31,924 nucleotides of DNA from Lachnoclostridium sp. UBA903 (GCA_002294045.1 DBEP01000089.1:53751-85674); one strand, 5' to 3'; shown: positions 16,049-25,024, counted from the first letter of the stretch. The notes: generated from the letters alone by a model not told the origin. Program-made: numbers and translations.

Positions 16049-17043
16049 ACAACTATCTGATCATCCTTTTTGAAATTTTTTTTGGCAATGCTTCCAAGTA
16101 TAATGTCCCATTCCATAGGTGAAATTCCGTTCCCCGGTCTTTTAACTGTTAAATTTTCTTCACTGAGTATCTCACCTTTTTCAATATTTCTGGCGGCTAC
16201 TATGCTCTTACGTACAACATTCAAATTTTTTATTTCGGATTTGGTCGGTTTTTTCCGGCCGTCACCCAGTGCTTTTTCAATATTCCGAATAGCAAGCACC
16301 ATCTGTTTTAATTCATCCGGCTCTATACTTGCCTGATGGTCAGGCCCTTTCATGAATCTATCCAGAGTAAAATGTTTTTCAATTATTACAGCACCTAAAG
16401 CTACTGCGGCAATCGAGGCTTCGATTCCTTTCGTATGGTCCGAATATCCGACTGGAAAGCCCAAAGAATCTTTCATGGTTTTTATAGCTTTAAGATTAAT
16501 TTCTTCAAAAGGTGCGGGATATTCAGTGGTACAATGCAATAAATAAATTTTTTCTTTTGAATATTCTTTAAATATATTTATAGCAGCTTGTACTTCTTCC
16601 ATTGTGCTCATTCCGGTTGACAAAATTATTGGAATTTTTGTTTTCGCAACTTTAACCAAATAAGGCTTGTTAGTCATCTCTCCTGATGATATTTTTATAA
16701 ATGGAAGATTTAAACCAACTAAAAAATCGATACTTTTAAAATCGAAAGGTGTGGATAAGAAATCGATTCCAACCTGCTTCGCATACTGATTTAAGGAAAT
16801 GAAATCTTGAAATGACAGTTCCAACTTCTCCAGCATCTTGAGCTGGCTTTCTTTAATACCCATATTATCTTTTTGGTATTGAGCCATATCCGCATTAGCA
16901 GAAACAAGCTCTCTGGAAATGAAAGTCTGAAATTTGACCGCATCTGCACCAGCCTTCTTTGCCTCCAATATCATCTTTTTGGCTAAATTGATATCTCCAT
17001 TATGATTTACTCCTGCTTCAGCGATAATATAAGTATTATTCAT
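16045..17043 (-). CDS. legI: Legionaminic acid synthase (NeuB family)
   Basis: Condenses the 2,4-diacetamido-trideoxy-mannose sugar with phosphoenolpyruvate to form the nine-carbon acid. The protein has 332 residues. The N-terminal TIM-barrel begins IIAEAGVNHNGD (6-17) and contains KFQTF, STPFD, KISSGEM, LSTGMS, LLHCTTEYP and GYSDHT, all standard NeuB blocks. The C-terminal SAF (antifreeze-like) domain covers about 275-332 and includes VKRPGNGISP. It starts inside the last codons of legH (8-base overlap) and overlaps legG by four bases, so the three are tightly coupled. Confidence 0.93.
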   Translation of the reverse strand: MNNTYIIAEAGVNHNGDINLAKKMILEAKKAGADAVKFQTFISRELVSANADMAQYQKDNMGIKESQLKMLEKLELSFQDFISLNQYAKQVGIDFLSTPFDFKSIDFLVGLNLPFIKISSGEMTNKPYLVKVAKTKIPIILSTGMSTMEEVQAAINIFKEYSKEKIYLLHCTTEYPAPFEEINLKAIKTMKDSLGFPVGYSDHTKGIEASIAAVALGAVIIEKHFTLDRFMKGPDHQASIEPDELKQMVLAIRNIEKALGDGRKKPTKSEIKNLNVVRKSIVAARNIEKGEILSEENLTVKRPGNGISPMEWDIILGSIAKKNFKKDDQIVV

Positions 17044-17692
17044 TCTTTACCTCCCTGCAGGGATTTCCATAGGCAGTAGCATAAGAGCTAATATCTTTTA
17101 ACACCACACTCCCCATTCCAATCATTGCACCCGCCCCGATATGCACTCCTTGTTTAACTATGCTTCCGGCTCCTATATGGGTTTCTTCGTCTATTCTGAC
17201 ATTTCCACAAATTATACTTCCTGGTCCCACATGTACAAAATCCTGTATACGGCATTCATGTTCTATAATACTTCCGGTATTGATAATGACACAATTACCC
17301 AATTGGACTTCTGCATTAATCACTACGTTCTTGCCAGCAAAAATGCCTTCTCCCCAATGGATACCCTTGCTTATATTACTTGATTTATCTATAATATTAG
17401 GAACACGAAATCCAATTTCTTTTATCCTCTTATATATTACATTTCTGACCACGGGATTTCCTATGCTTCCAACCGTAATAAAAGCGTCGGTGTATCCTCT
17501 CTTATAAAATATCTCTAACTCATCATCATAGCCAATAACAGGTATTTCTGATATCTTGGATACTGCCATATATTTATTTTTTTTTTCTATAATACCTATA
17601 TTTTTATATTCTGATGAAGTAAGCAAGGTATCTATAACGGACTTACAATGTCCTCCGCCGCCAATTAACAATAGTTTTCTATTTTCTGGCAT
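17036..17692 (-). CDS. legH: NeuD/PglD-type acetyltransferase, probable LegH
   Basis: Left-handed beta-helix acetyltransferase of 218 residues. The N-terminal nucleotide-sugar domain has LLIGGGGHCKSVID (8-21). Hexapeptide repeats run from about residue 100 to 212. H145 in SIIEHECRI corresponds to the catalytic base of PglD. In the legionaminic pathway the expected job is N-acetylation of the 4-amino group made by LegC. It overlaps ptmE by 14 bases and legI by 8. A NeuD-like O-acetyltransferase is the alternative, but then the pathway would lack its N-acetyltransferase here. Confidence 0.82.
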   Translation of the reverse strand: MPENRKLLLIGGGGHCKSVIDTLLTSSEYKNIGIIEKKNKYMAVSKISEIPVIGYDDELEIFYKRGYTDAFITVGSIGNPVVRNVIYKRIKEIGFRVPNIIDKSSNISKGIHWGEGIFAGKNVVINAEVQLGNCVIINTGSIIEHECRIQDFVHVGPGSIICGNVRIDEETHIGAGSIVKQGVHIGAGAMIGMGSVVLKDISSYATAYGNPCREVKNE

Positions 17693-18731
17693 CTTGCTCC
17701 AACCTTTCTCTCATCTTTTCCAATTCCTCTAATTGTCCCATGTCCATCCATGCATTCTCACTAATAGGATAAATACCTACCTTCTTACCCTTCCAAATAC
17801 AGTTTTGTATAATATCTGTAATATGTATAAAAGTATCCTCCTGAATCATTTCTAAAAATTCAGGCGAAATAACATAAAAACCTGTATTTGTTAAAAAGGA
17901 AAAACTGGGCTTTTCATTAATACGGGTAACCTGTCCATTTTCAGAAATATCAATGGTTCCGTACGGTATCGTAAGGTTTTTGGTTGCAGTTACTATAGTT
18001 ATTATATTTTTATCCTTTTTATGATGCTTCATAATTTCATAATAATCATCTTCAATTAGAATATCGCAGTTCGTCATAAAGAAAGGTTCTTTGTATTTTC
18101 CCATTAACAGTTTTAAACCGCCGCCGGTCCCCAAATATTTCTTTTCTTCAATAAAATCAATTTCTCTTTTTATCTCATTATCCGTAAAAAATGATTTAAT
18201 AAAGTTCTTTTTATAATTTACTATCATATCAAAATGATTACATTCATAAGCCTTAAAGCGATCCATAATTAATTCCGTAATTGTTTTTTCTCCCACAGGA
18301 ATTAACGGTTTAGGAAGTATTTGCGTATACGGATATAATCTTGTTCCTTTCCCTCCGGCCATAATTACTACAGGTGAATTTATGCCCCTCTTTTTAACAG
18401 CTTGTCCGTCATAAAGGAAGCGTATAGATAAAAGCTTTTTATCTTTATTAATAACAGGTAATGCAGTTATGGAATGCCTTTTCATTATGCTTTCATAATC
18501 CACCAACTCATCGTTATATGCAAATTTAGGATTATTATTAGAGATTTCTTCAATCTTTCCGTTTAAATCCCCGTTCTTAATGATATATCTTCTAATATCT
18601 CCGTCAGTTACTACAGCTTTTAAATATCCGCTCTTACATATAAACGCGATACCTTTTGTATTGTGGTCAATTATTTTCATTACCTGCAAGACGGTATCTT
18701 CGCCCGATACAATAAAATCATCTAAATTCAT
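17679..18731 (-). CDS. ptmE: CBS-domain sugar-1-phosphate nucleotidyltransferase (PtmE type)
   Basis: Two N-terminal CBS modules (about 1-115, with the AVVTDGDIRRYI signature) precede a nucleotidyltransferase domain carrying MAGGKGTRLYPYTQ (124-137) and PKPLIPVG. This fusion is the PtmE architecture. In Campylobacter PtmE activates glucosamine-1-phosphate as a GDP sugar at the start of legionaminic acid synthesis. The 350-residue length fits. It lies between legC (24-base gap) and legH (overlap). The CBS pair may sense a nucleotide. The GDP specificity is carried over from Campylobacter and is not visible here. Confidence 0.88.
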   Translation of the reverse strand: MNLDDFIVSGEDTVLQVMKIIDHNTKGIAFICKSGYLKAVVTDGDIRRYIIKNGDLNGKIEEISNNNPKFAYNDELVDYESIMKRHSITALPVINKDKKLLSIRFLYDGQAVKKRGINSPVVIMAGGKGTRLYPYTQILPKPLIPVGEKTITELIMDRFKAYECNHFDMIVNYKKNFIKSFFTDNEIKREIDFIEEKKYLGTGGGLKLLMGKYKEPFFMTNCDILIEDDYYEIMKHHKKDKNIITIVTATKNLTIPYGTIDISENGQVTRINEKPSFSFLTNTGFYVISPEFLEMIQEDTFIHITDIIQNCIWKGKKVGIYPISENAWMDMGQLEELEKMRERLEQDARK

Positions 18732-18755
18732 TTGTATCCTCCTCCGCTTTTATCT

Positions 18756-19898
18756 TTAAAAACTGCTTTCCGCATTTTTAATCGCAATCGCTACCTGCAT
18801 TACCTCTTCCTGCATAAGATTACTGCTGCAGGGAAGATTAAGAATCTTTTTATAATAATGACAGGCCTTTTCTATCTTGTAAGCCTGTGTATTTTTGTAC
18901 GGTGTTAAAGTATGAATTAATTTCCAGACGGGACGTGCCTGTATATAATGTTTTGATAAATATTCCAGTAATTCATCCCTATATTCGGTACTGTAAGAAT
19001 AAAACCAATAATTTGGTCTTATATCCTCCCTGAAACTTAATAATTTTATATCCAGATTCCTATATAAGAGATAATTTTCTTTTTTTATTCTTATAAATTC
19101 TTCTAAACGCTCTAACTGTGCCAGTCCTAACGCTGCCTGTAGATTTGTCATTCTGTAATTATATCCTATTTCCTCATGAACAAAATATAAGGTATCATCT
19201 TTTGCCTGTGTGGAAAGATATCGGCACTTTTTCAAATAGTCTGGATTATTCGATACGACCATCCCACCGCCGCCGGTTGTAATAATTTTGTTTCCGTTAA
19301 AGGAATATACCCCTATATCGCCGATTGTACCGGCATATTTTCCTTTATAAAGTCCATTATTATAGTAGGTACCCAGAGCTTCGGTTGCATCTTCTATTAA
19401 TTTTAGATTATATTTTTTTGTGATTTCGGATATCTTTTCCATATCCGCCATATTTCCAAAGACATGGACAACTATTATAGCCTTAATGCATTTTCCTGTT
19501 TTTTTATTCTTTAATATGTTTTCAGTAAATATACATTCTTCCTCGCAAAAGGTTTCCAATTTAACGGTATCCAATGTTAAGTTATCGTCACAATCCATAA
19601 AAACAGGTTCTGCGCCAACATATTTTACCGGATTAACTGCTGCAATAAAAGTAAGAGCCGGAACAATTACTTCATCTTTTTTCGATATATTCAACGCCCT
19701 TAATGTAAGATGCAATCCGGCTGTTCCACTCTGGCAAGCTACTGCATCCGCCGCTCCCACATATTCTGCAATTTTTTTTTCAAATTCCGTAATATATGAA
19801 CCGGCGGTGGATACCCATTCCGTTTCCAGGGCACGGGTTATATAAGTCAATTCATTGCCTTTAATATTTGGCACAGACAAAGGTATAAATCGTTCCAT
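18756..19898 (-). CDS. legC: LegC-type PLP-dependent sugar aminotransferase
   Basis: DegT/DnrJ/EryC1-family aminotransferase, 380 residues. It transfers an amino group to C4 of the 4-keto-6-deoxy sugar nucleotide made by LegB. The PLP-binding Lys204 lies in YSFNGNKIITTGGGG, D170 in IEDATEALG, and the N-terminal SGTAGLHLTLRAL (57-69) binds phosphate. The start MERFIPLSVPNIKGNE and the WVSTAG stretch are typical of LegC rather than PseC. The ATG follows AAGAGGATG-type spacing and is well supported. Confidence 0.92.
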   Translation of the reverse strand: MERFIPLSVPNIKGNELTYITRALETEWVSTAGSYITEFEKKIAEYVGAADAVACQSGTAGLHLTLRALNISKKDEVIVPALTFIAAVNPVKYVGAEPVFMDCDDNLTLDTVKLETFCEEECIFTENILKNKKTGKCIKAIIVVHVFGNMADMEKISEITKKYNLKLIEDATEALGTYYNNGLYKGKYAGTIGDIGVYSFNGNKIITTGGGGMVVSNNPDYLKKCRYLSTQAKDDTLYFVHEEIGYNYRMTNLQAALGLAQLERLEEFIRIKKENYLLYRNLDIKLLSFREDIRPNYWFYSYSTEYRDELLEYLSKHYIQARPVWKLIHTLTPYKNTQAYKIEKACHYYKKILNLPCSSNLMQEEVMQVAIAIKNAESSF

Positions 19899-19974
19899 AA
19901 TAACATCCTCTTTTTCTTTTTATCATTTAACCTTTAATACAACAAATACTGTATTCAGATTGTTATCACATCTT

Positions 19975-20685
19975 CTATGTTATTTTATCCTGGATACCTG
20001 TTTTTTTATTTAATAAGAACTCTGCCAATAAAAAATCATAATCATCATCAATGTCAACAGAGCTATACTTGTCCATAATATAGCCATAGCAGGCTTTTTC
20101 ATAGATCGTTTCATGGCTAAAAAAATAATCGGAATAAAACATATATACAGCACCGTTAATCCTGTAATAAGTATCCAATTTTTGGCGGTTAAACTGTAAC
20201 ACTTCTTTTTTAATAAAATGCTCCAGTGAACTGTTATCAGGTAAAGTGTTGCACCATAAGGGGGAATGCTCTGTTTCACATAAGCTTACAACAGCATTGG
20301 CATGCTTATCGTCCAAAATCTTTTTCGCATTCCGGATATCTTCCCCTGTTCTTAAAGGAGAGGTCGGCTGCAGTAAAGTAATCAAATCAAATTTCTGATT
20401 ACGTACTTTATAATTGAAAATGACTTCTCTTACTACGTCCCATGAGGTTGCTTCATCCGTGGACTTTTCGATACTCCTTAAAAAAGGAACACTCCCTCCG
20501 TACTCTCTGGCGACGAGCGCATATATTTCCGAATCCGTAGAAACATGAATTTCATCATATAATCCGGATTGTAATGCTGATTCAATGGTATAAGCCATTA
20601 AAGGTTTTCCGTTTAACGATTTAATATTTTTATCTTTTAATCCCTTAGAGCCGCTCCTCGCCGGTATTATTGCTATATGTTTCAT
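19975..20685 (-). CDS. legF: CMP-legionaminic acid synthetase
   Basis: Activates the finished nonulosonic acid with CTP (NeuA/PtmB/LegF family). The 236 residues start KHIAIIPARSGSKGLKDKN, the family's CTP-binding motif, followed by STDSE, LLQPTSPLR and the YYRINGAVY and DIDDDYDF blocks; the acidic residues of the last should bind metal. It lies 76 bases upstream of legC and 22 bases after legB. The exact sugar is inferred from the pathway genes around it. Confidence 0.92.
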   Translation of the reverse strand: MKHIAIIPARSGSKGLKDKNIKSLNGKPLMAYTIESALQSGLYDEIHVSTDSEIYALVAREYGGSVPFLRSIEKSTDEATSWDVVREVIFNYKVRNQKFDLITLLQPTSPLRTGEDIRNAKKILDDKHANAVVSLCETEHSPLWCNTLPDNSSLEHFIKKEVLQFNRQKLDTYYRINGAVYMFYSDYFFSHETIYEKACYGYIMDKYSSVDIDDDYDFLLAEFLLNKKTGIQDKIT

Positions 20686-20707
20686 TATGTTACATTCCTT
20701 ATCCTTG

Positions 20708-21685
20708 TCAGATATTGTAAATATCGATTTTATATTTATCCAGGTTATGTTTAAAAAATTCTATCGTTTCAGCCAATCCTTTTTCAAAAGTGTATTCCGG
20801 TTTCCATCCGGTTAAGCGCTTTATTTTTTCATTGGAACCCAATAACCGGTTAACCTCACTTTTTTCAGGACGTAATCTCTGCTCATCACACTGTATTTTT
20901 ACTTCCGGATTAATTTGCCTTATCAGTTCCTTTGCCAATTCTCCTATTGATATTTCCGTCTGGCTGGCTATATTAATTTCTTCACCTATGGTTTTATCAG
21001 ATTCTGCAATTTCAATAAATCCGTTTACCGTATCCTTTACATAATTAAAATCCCTTGTAGGTGTTAAGGACCCCAATTTAATTTCTTTATCTCCTCTCAA
21101 TAACTGTGTAATTATGGTTGGAATCACTGCTCTGGCTGACTGTCTGGGTCCATAGGTATTAAATGGTCTGACAATGGTTATGGGCATATTGAAACTCCGG
21201 TAAAAACTTTCCGCCAGCCTATCGGCTGCTATTTTGGTTGCCGAATAAGGAGATTGGCCCTGAAAAGGATGATTTTCATCTATAGGCACATATCTGGCCG
21301 TACCATATACTTCCGAGGTCGAGGTTACTAAGACTTTACTTATATCTAATTTCCTTGCTGCCTGCAGTACATTCAGGGTTCCTTTTATATTGGTATCCAC
21401 GTAAGAATCCGGTGAATGATAACTAAAAGGGATAGCTATTAAAGCTGCTAGATGAAAGACCTGCTCCGTTCCTTTCATAGCTTCATATACTCCGTTAGGA
21501 TCACGGACATCTCCTGAAAATATCTCAATCTGTTCCAATTTATTTTTAGGCAATGTGTCTAACCAGCCCCATGTATTAAATGAATTATAAAAGGTAAACG
21601 CTTTTATATCATATCCCCGTTCCAATAGGCGTTCTACCAGATGGCTTCCTATAAAACCATCTGCCCCTGTTATTAGAGCCTTCAT
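20708..21685 (-). CDS. legB: NDP-sugar 4,6-dehydratase LegB
   Basis: Extended short-chain dehydratase that makes the 4-keto-6-deoxy intermediate from the NDP-N-acetylglucosamine precursor. It has 325 residues, with the NAD motif TGADGFIGSHL (6-16), STSEVYGT (122-129) and the catalytic Y147/K151 in SPYSATK. NTWGWLDTL after the second strand is characteristic of LegB. It heads the sugar-synthesis run, following maf after 68 bases and preceding legF by 22. ATG follows GGAGGTAGGAT. Confidence 0.92.
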   Translation of the reverse strand: MKALITGADGFIGSHLVERLLERGYDIKAFTFYNSFNTWGWLDTLPKNKLEQIEIFSGDVRDPNGVYEAMKGTEQVFHLAALIAIPFSYHSPDSYVDTNIKGTLNVLQAARKLDISKVLVTSTSEVYGTARYVPIDENHPFQGQSPYSATKIAADRLAESFYRSFNMPITIVRPFNTYGPRQSARAVIPTIITQLLRGDKEIKLGSLTPTRDFNYVKDTVNGFIEIAESDKTIGEEINIASQTEISIGELAKELIRQINPEVKIQCDEQRLRPEKSEVNRLLGSNEKIKRLTGWKPEYTFEKGLAETIEFFKHNLDKYKIDIYNI

Positions 21686-21753
21686 ATCCTACCTCCATTC
21701 TTTTTGATATAACAAAACTTAATTATATAAGATCACAGCATATTTAGTCATAA

Positions 21754-23619
21754 CTACATTTCTTCTATATTCCAACCTTTAAATTTTTTCAACATGATAT
21801 CTTTAATCTCTTCAGTGGCTTCTATAATCAACTGATATAGCTCTTTTCCCTGAACAAAAGTAATTTCTTTATCTTTTACTTCGTCATCTGTTATTTGATT
21901 AATTTCCCACATCATTTCTTTAGTCGCATCTGTAATGTAACTATTTAGTAAATTATAAGTTTGTTTACTTGTAATATAATTATTTATACGCATAATACGG
22001 TCTGTAAGTCGAATCCCAATTTTATCCCCATCCGTTTTTTTCTTACATTTTTTAATCATTTTTTCACAATCAGAATAAGCTGTCATTGCTTTTTTCTTGA
22101 TTAATTCCAGTTCAGATAAACCATTATTAATATACTTTTCTATTCTGGATAAATCTTTGTATGAATAAGTAATTTTCTTCTTTTTTTCAATCTTACTTAT
22201 ATCAACTTTCTTTACACAGTATTTTTTTATTGCTTCTGAAAGAGGCATGACAACAGTACCTTTAATTTTTGCCCCTCCTTCCGTAGCATCTATAACTTCA
22301 AGCCCCTTATCTTTATTTTCATCAATTTTGTCTTCGAACCATATTAAAAATTCATACCAATCAAGTCTTGTTTTTACTTTGCCTCCATTTAATCCTTCAA
22401 CCCAAATAGCATTTGTATCAGGTTCTGACTGTACAGTTTCACCCGCATGACTGGTTCTTCCATCAGCAGCATAGGCCAAATCCTGTCCTATTAAGATTAT
22501 TTGTTTAAAACCAATTTTAATACAAAGTGTCAACGCCGCTGTTGCAACCGACTGTCCATAAGAATATTCTGTATCAATAGGTTTACCAATCTTATTAAGA
22601 ACATTATCTATGTAACCAAAAACATCATAGAATATTTTCTTCCCAGCATGTTTATCTAAAACTTTACTGTGTGATTGCATTTGAGTAAACAGTGGAACCT
22701 CAACCAAATATTGATAGGCAAATAAGTTGACAGGCTTTATAGGATCGATTGTTACCGCATAGTCCGGTTTAATACCTGCTCTATACAAATATTCCAGTGC
22801 TCTATCAACTCCGAATATTACTGCTTTGTTATTAACATTCCTTAAGTGTAATATATTTTTATCCAACGACGGACCGGCAGCAACAATAATAGCCGGTACA
22901 TCTTTCGGAAAAAGTCCTATATAATCATTTATAATATTACAAGTATTTAAATACTTCATATTTGAAAATGTATTTTCAATTGCTATCTTTCCAAAAAATG
23001 CATTGGTCCTATGTGCCAGGATAACCCGATTATTATTATCCTTTACAATTTTCAAAAATGTTTTAAGCTCTTCTATAAAAAGGCGCTCATATTGGGGCAG
23101 TATTAACAATTTCTGAGATTTTAAATTGTTCCAATAAACACTTTTAGTCAGGCATTTTCTTAATTTATCATTATCCTCTTTTCCAATAAAAATATAAACA
23201 TTATCCAATAAATAATCTCTTATATCATAATTCTTAATTACAAATCTAAAAATTTCTACAGAAGGTTCATATATTATAACTATATCATCCGAATTAATCT
23301 TCTCTAAAATTTTTTTTATATATAATCCATTACCGAAACCAAATACAACAATGACTTTATTGATCGCTTTAAAATCCTGCCCTGTAACCCAGGTTTCCGC
23401 TTCATACTCCGCATTATAGATACTGTTCATTCTATATTTTTTTCCCGCTCTTTTAATCAACATGGTTTTATTACTGTCTGCGGTAACTGTTAAGTTAATT
23501 TCCTCTATTAAAGACCTATGGTTTTTATTACCTAAATCCATAGTGTTGTTTTCTAATTTCTGATATATTTCAACTCTTAATATTTTTAAATATTTTTTAT
23601 TTTCTTTATCAAAATTCAT
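21754..23619 (-). CDS. maf: Motility associated factor (Maf) flagellin glycosyltransferase
   Basis: Cytoplasmic transferase that attaches nonulosonic acids to flagellin Ser/Thr in several bacteria. It has 621 residues. The MAF_flag10/DUF115 core runs from about 210 to 400, with AIIVAAGPSLDKN (243-255), the AVTIDP strand and QSVATAALTLCIKIGFKQII. The preceding N-terminal domain contains VVFGFGNGLY. It sits between the small protein gene and the CMP-legionaminic acid genes, which supply its presumed donor, and just downstream of fliC, its presumed acceptor. GC is lower than in the flagellar structural genes. Family assignment is firm; donor specificity is inferred. Confidence 0.92.
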   Translation of the reverse strand: MNFDKENKKYLKILRVEIYQKLENNTMDLGNKNHRSLIEEINLTVTADSNKTMLIKRAGKKYRMNSIYNAEYEAETWVTGQDFKAINKVIVVFGFGNGLYIKKILEKINSDDIVIIYEPSVEIFRFVIKNYDIRDYLLDNVYIFIGKEDNDKLRKCLTKSVYWNNLKSQKLLILPQYERLFIEELKTFLKIVKDNNNRVILAHRTNAFFGKIAIENTFSNMKYLNTCNIINDYIGLFPKDVPAIIVAAGPSLDKNILHLRNVNNKAVIFGVDRALEYLYRAGIKPDYAVTIDPIKPVNLFAYQYLVEVPLFTQMQSHSKVLDKHAGKKIFYDVFGYIDNVLNKIGKPIDTEYSYGQSVATAALTLCIKIGFKQIILIGQDLAYAADGRTSHAGETVQSEPDTNAIWVEGLNGGKVKTRLDWYEFLIWFEDKIDENKDKGLEVIDATEGGAKIKGTVVMPLSEAIKKYCVKKVDISKIEKKKKITYSYKDLSRIEKYINNGLSELELIKKKAMTAYSDCEKMIKKCKKKTDGDKIGIRLTDRIMRINNYITSKQTYNLLNSYITDATKEMMWEINQITDDEVKDKEITFVQGKELYQLIIEATEEIKDIMLKKFKGWNIEEM

Positions 23620-23637
23620 ATTATTCCCTCATTGCTG

Positions 23638-23928
23638 TTAATTTAGCTCAAGCATTTTTTCATAATAACTAACTAATTCATATTTTAATGTATCCGCAAG
23701 CACAATTGTATCCATTTCCTGCATAGCCAACATAACACGGTCTAATATAGTATTAATATTCTCTTTAATATTTTCCTTTTGATATAATAAATCAGTTACT
23801 TTTTCAATATGTAATAATAATATATCCATTTTTTTAAATCCGTCATTTATATTTTGTTGATAAAATAAAACAACCGTCTCATCTATACAACCTTTTAATT
23901 CCTGATAGCTATTTAATAATTCTTCCAC
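23638..23928 (-). CDS. Small helical protein next to flagellin and maf
   Basis: A 96-residue, predicted all-helical acidic protein, family not recognised. It starts with GTG at 23928, supported by AGGAGG seven bases upstream. It ends 18 bases before maf. Its C-terminal half aligns with that of the 126-residue protein at 9760-10140: both share an A-x4-D-x4-AD-x4-E spacing near the end. Such size and position would suit a chaperone or a partner of Maf, but this is speculation. Confidence 0.75.
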   Translation of the reverse strand: MEELLNSYQELKGCIDETVVLFYQQNINDGFKKMDILLLHIEKVTDLLYQKENIKENINTILDRVMLAMQEMDTIVLADTLKYELVSYYEKMLELN

Positions 23929-23945
23929 TTTATCCTCCTATATAA

Positions 23946-23977
23946 TAAATAAGCTTGGCTTTTGCCAAGCTTATTTA
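23946..23977 (-). terminator. Terminator of the flagellin gene
   Basis: Perfect 14-bp stem (23946-23959 with 23964-23977) and a 4-base loop, 21 bases after the flagellin stop. On the minus strand the 3' arm ends in TTATTTA followed by TTATATAGG, a weak T-rich tail, so part of the transcripts may read through into the glycosylation genes. Confidence 0.85.
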
Positions 23978-23998
23978 CTATAAATTGTAATAAAAAAA

Positions 23999-24844
23999 TT
24001 ACTGTAATAATGCTAAAACACCCTGAGTAGCCTGATTTGCCTGTGCAAGCATAGACTGAGCAGCTTGTTGAAGAATGCTGTCCTTAGAGTATTTAACCAT
24101 CTCATCAGCCATATCAACATCACGGATACGGGATTCAGCTGCCTGTAAGTTTTCAGAAGTGTTGTCTGCATTAGCAATTGTATGCTCTAATCTGTTCTGT
24201 AATGCGCCTAATGTAGAACGTTGTGTTGACACACTCTTAATTGCGGCATCAATAACACTGATTGCAAATGAAGCAGAAGCATGAGTTCCGGCTACAGCAT
24301 CAGCAACTGTATAAGAACCGCTTGTAATATGAAGTGCACTTGCTCTCATATTGCTTATTTCAAATGTAATTTTCTGTCCCTGATTAGCGCCAACCTGTAA
24401 ATTTAAAGCATTATCAGTTCCACTTAAACCACCGCTTAACAGTTTCTTCGTATTAAATTCTGTTTCATTAGCAATACGTGTAACCTCTGAAGTTAACTGC
24501 TGAACTTCCTTCTGGATTGCTTCACGGTCTTCCGTAGCATTGGTATCATTCGCTGCCTGAACTGCCAGCTCTCTCATTCTTTGAAGAATGGAATGAGTTT
24601 CATTCAAAGCACCTTCTGCTGTCTGAATTAAAGAGATACCATCCTGTGCATTGGTGGAAGCCTGATCCAGACCTCTGATCTGTCCTCTCATCTTTTCAGA
24701 AATGGTAAGACCTGCTGCATTGTCACCGGCACGGTTGATTTTGTAACCGGATGATAACTTTTCAGTGGATTTTGCAAGATTGCTGTTTGTAATTCCCAAC
24801 TGCCTGTTTGTATTGGCTGCTGTCATATTATGTTGAATTATCAT
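23999..24844 (-). CDS. fliC: Flagellin
   Basis: Main filament protein, 281 residues, without Cys and without signal peptide, exported by the flagellar type III system. Conserved N-terminal D0/D1 (1-140): IIQHNMTAANTNRQL, STEKLSSGYKINRAGDNAAG, MRELAVQAANDTN. Conserved C-terminal D1/D0 (195-281): LGALQNRLEHTIANA, AAESRIRDVDMADEM and a C-terminus of LLQ. The middle is very short (about 141-195) and rich in Ser/Thr/Ala, so any Maf-attached sugars should lie there. It has its own sigma-28 promoter, a leader of about 125 bases with CsrA-type sites, and a terminator. It is preceded by chaperone genes and followed by the glycosylation genes. Confidence 0.98.
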   Translation of the reverse strand: MIIQHNMTAANTNRQLGITNSNLAKSTEKLSSGYKINRAGDNAAGLTISEKMRGQIRGLDQASTNAQDGISLIQTAEGALNETHSILQRMRELAVQAANDTNATEDREAIQKEVQQLTSEVTRIANETEFNTKKLLSGGLSGTDNALNLQVGANQGQKITFEISNMRASALHITSGSYTVADAVAGTHASASFAISVIDAAIKSVSTQRSTLGALQNRLEHTIANADNTSENLQAAESRIRDVDMADEMVKYSKDSILQQAAQSMLAQANQATQGVLALLQ

Positions 24845-24852
24845 ATGTATTT

Positions 24853-24884
24853 CCTCCTTGAAATTGCAGTAGCATCCATGCTAC
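24853..24884 (-). promoter_or_regulatory. Probable CsrA-binding leader of the flagellin mRNA
   Basis: On the minus strand GTAGCAT and ATGCTAC (24869-24884) form a perfect hairpin whose loop region reads AUGGAU, a canonical A-N-GGA CsrA target. Nine bases further lies the Shine-Dalgarno AAGGAGG (24853-24859), a second GGA site, eight bases from the ATG. Two such sites, one overlapping the Shine-Dalgarno, are the known arrangement in Bacillus subtilis hag. The csrA and fliW genes are in this same cluster. Confidence 0.75.
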
Positions 24885-24978
24885 CGTGTATTGTATAGTA
24901 ACTAATATTTACAAAGCGTTTATCCGGCCGTACGCACCTTGTAAACTCTTCAATAAATATTTGTCTTACTCAACTAAT

Positions 24979-25005
24979 ATATCGGATTAATTTAATAATA
25001 CTTTA
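24979..25005 (-). promoter_or_regulatory. Sigma-28 (SigD) promoter of fliC
   Basis: Minus-strand TAAA (25002-25005), exactly 15 bases, then TCCGATAT (24979-24986), against the consensus TAAA-N15-GCCGATAT. It lies about 135 bases upstream of the flagellin start and just after the preceding gene's stop. Confidence 0.88.
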
Positions 25006-25024
25006 TAGCTGTTTATAAGTTTTT

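Noticed and set aside
19420..19845. 141-codon plus-strand frame
   Set aside because: Antisense shadow of legC, without ribosome site or recognisable motif.
14873..20685. Sialic acid (neuraminic acid) pathway
   Set aside because: NeuC-, NeuB- and NeuA-like enzymes are present, but LegB, LegC and PtmE types next to them indicate a legionaminic-type diamino sugar.
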